Shown here: in pieces, positions 13,948 to 14,185 of the stretch | Position numbering within the stretch: position 1 is the first letter of the stretch | Layout: each line of letters begins with the position of its first letter | Assembly: GCA_964474635.1 (NCBI GenBank) | Contig: CAYYTT010000103.1 | Location: 1-14,185, forward strand | Reading direction: 5' to 3' | Length of the DNA stretch: 14,185 nucleotides | Source of the DNA: CAYUYV01 sp964474635 | Lineage (GTDB): Bacteria > Pseudomonadota > Alphaproteobacteria > JAJFIK01 | Translations under genes and position numbers: made by a program | Notes under the pieces: model-generated | Database searches by the model: none | What the model saw: the letters and a program-made list of their open reading frames with translations, nothing else | Told to the model about the DNA's origin: nothing

Positions 13948-14185
13948 TCAGGCCGCCTGCATCAGGTTGCGCAGCACATAGGTCAAGATGCCGTCGTTCT
14001 TGAAGTAATCGAGTTCGTCGGCGGTATCGATCCGGGCGAGGACAGGCACGCGCTGCACCGCGCCGTCCGGAGCGGTGATTACAAGCGTGAGTGTCGCCGC
14101 GGGGGCAAGGCTGTCGTCCAGGCCCTCGATGGTGACAGTCTCGGCCCCGGTCAGCCCCAGGGAGGTGCGCGTGGCGCCGTCCTTG
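13948..14185 (-). CDS. acnA: Aconitate hydratase A, C-terminal 78 residues (truncated by the window edge)
   Basis: This is the end of the 4Fe-4S enzyme that interconverts citrate and isocitrate in the TCA cycle. Only the C-terminal swivel domain end is present. The visible text, LGLTGAETVTIEGLDD, then ARIDTADELDYFKNDGIL and TYVLRNLMQAA before the TGA, is the conserved ending of AcnA/IRP-type aconitases. The cluster-binding cysteines lie outside the window. The gene points toward the DUF1223 gene on the same strand, but a terminator hairpin lies between them, so they are probably separate units. Confidence 0.95.
   Translation of the reverse strand, partial: KDGATRTSLGLTGAETVTIEGLDDSLAPAATLTLVITAPDGAVQRVPVLARIDTADELDYFKNDGILTYVLRNLMQAA

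Noticed and set aside
1..14185. Search for CRISPR arrays, insertion sequences, integrases, toxin-antitoxin pairs and defence genes
   Set aside because: No regularly spaced repeats, transposase motifs, terminal inverted repeats or toxin-antitoxin-like small gene pairs were seen; base composition appears even across the window.

Overview
The window looks like ordinary chromosomal DNA from a GC-rich alphaproteobacterium. The main evidence is a DUF2794 protein (a family I know almost only from Alphaproteobacteria), a secreted DUF1223 thioredoxin-fold protein next to aconitase, and a propionyl-CoA-type biotin carboxylase subunit. The genus cannot be fixed from this sequence. I see no rRNA, tRNA, CRISPR array, transposase, integrase or phage gene.

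Layout, left to right. (a) 1-1406 (+): the 3' two thirds or so of a propionyl/acetyl-CoA carboxylase alpha subunit, translationally coupled to a 52-residue LptM-type lipoprotein. (b) 1393-1743 (-): a DUF2794 protein whose 3' end overlaps the lipoprotein tail to tail. (c) 1872-3608 (+): an exported M28 zinc metallopeptidase with a PA-like insertion. (d) 3609-3992: a 384-bp gene-free stretch with a strong imperfect hairpin, a possible promoter and a good Rho-independent terminator, which together could frame a roughly 150-nt small RNA. (e) 3993-4727 (+): a short-chain dehydrogenase/reductase.

(f) 4872-10120 (+): a tight four-gene cluster made of a GldA-type ABC ATPase, a GldF-type six-helix permease, a GldG-type auxiliary protein and a DUF4340 protein. 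The first three form the core of an ABC-2 transporter. The last two are membrane-anchored proteins with large periplasmic parts and acidic, probably disordered, segments. The substrate is unknown, and no other gliding gene is present. This is the most interesting functional unit here.

(g) 10276-12252 (+): the Hsp90 chaperone HtpG, followed at once by a YhbS-like GNAT acetyltransferase. (h) 12785-13606 (-): an exported DUF1223 protein with a CGMC motif. (i) 13948-14185 (-): the C-terminal end of aconitase A, with its terminator hairpin just downstream.

Most genes are housekeeping or widely distributed. The less ordinary signals are the candidate small RNA and hairpin at 3650-3869, four 18-bp tandem repeats inside the DUF4340 gene, a perfect 18-bp duplication beyond aconitase, a 14-bp direct repeat upstream of htpG, and the lptM/DUF2794 convergent overlap. 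I found no clear evidence of a new defence or mobile system.
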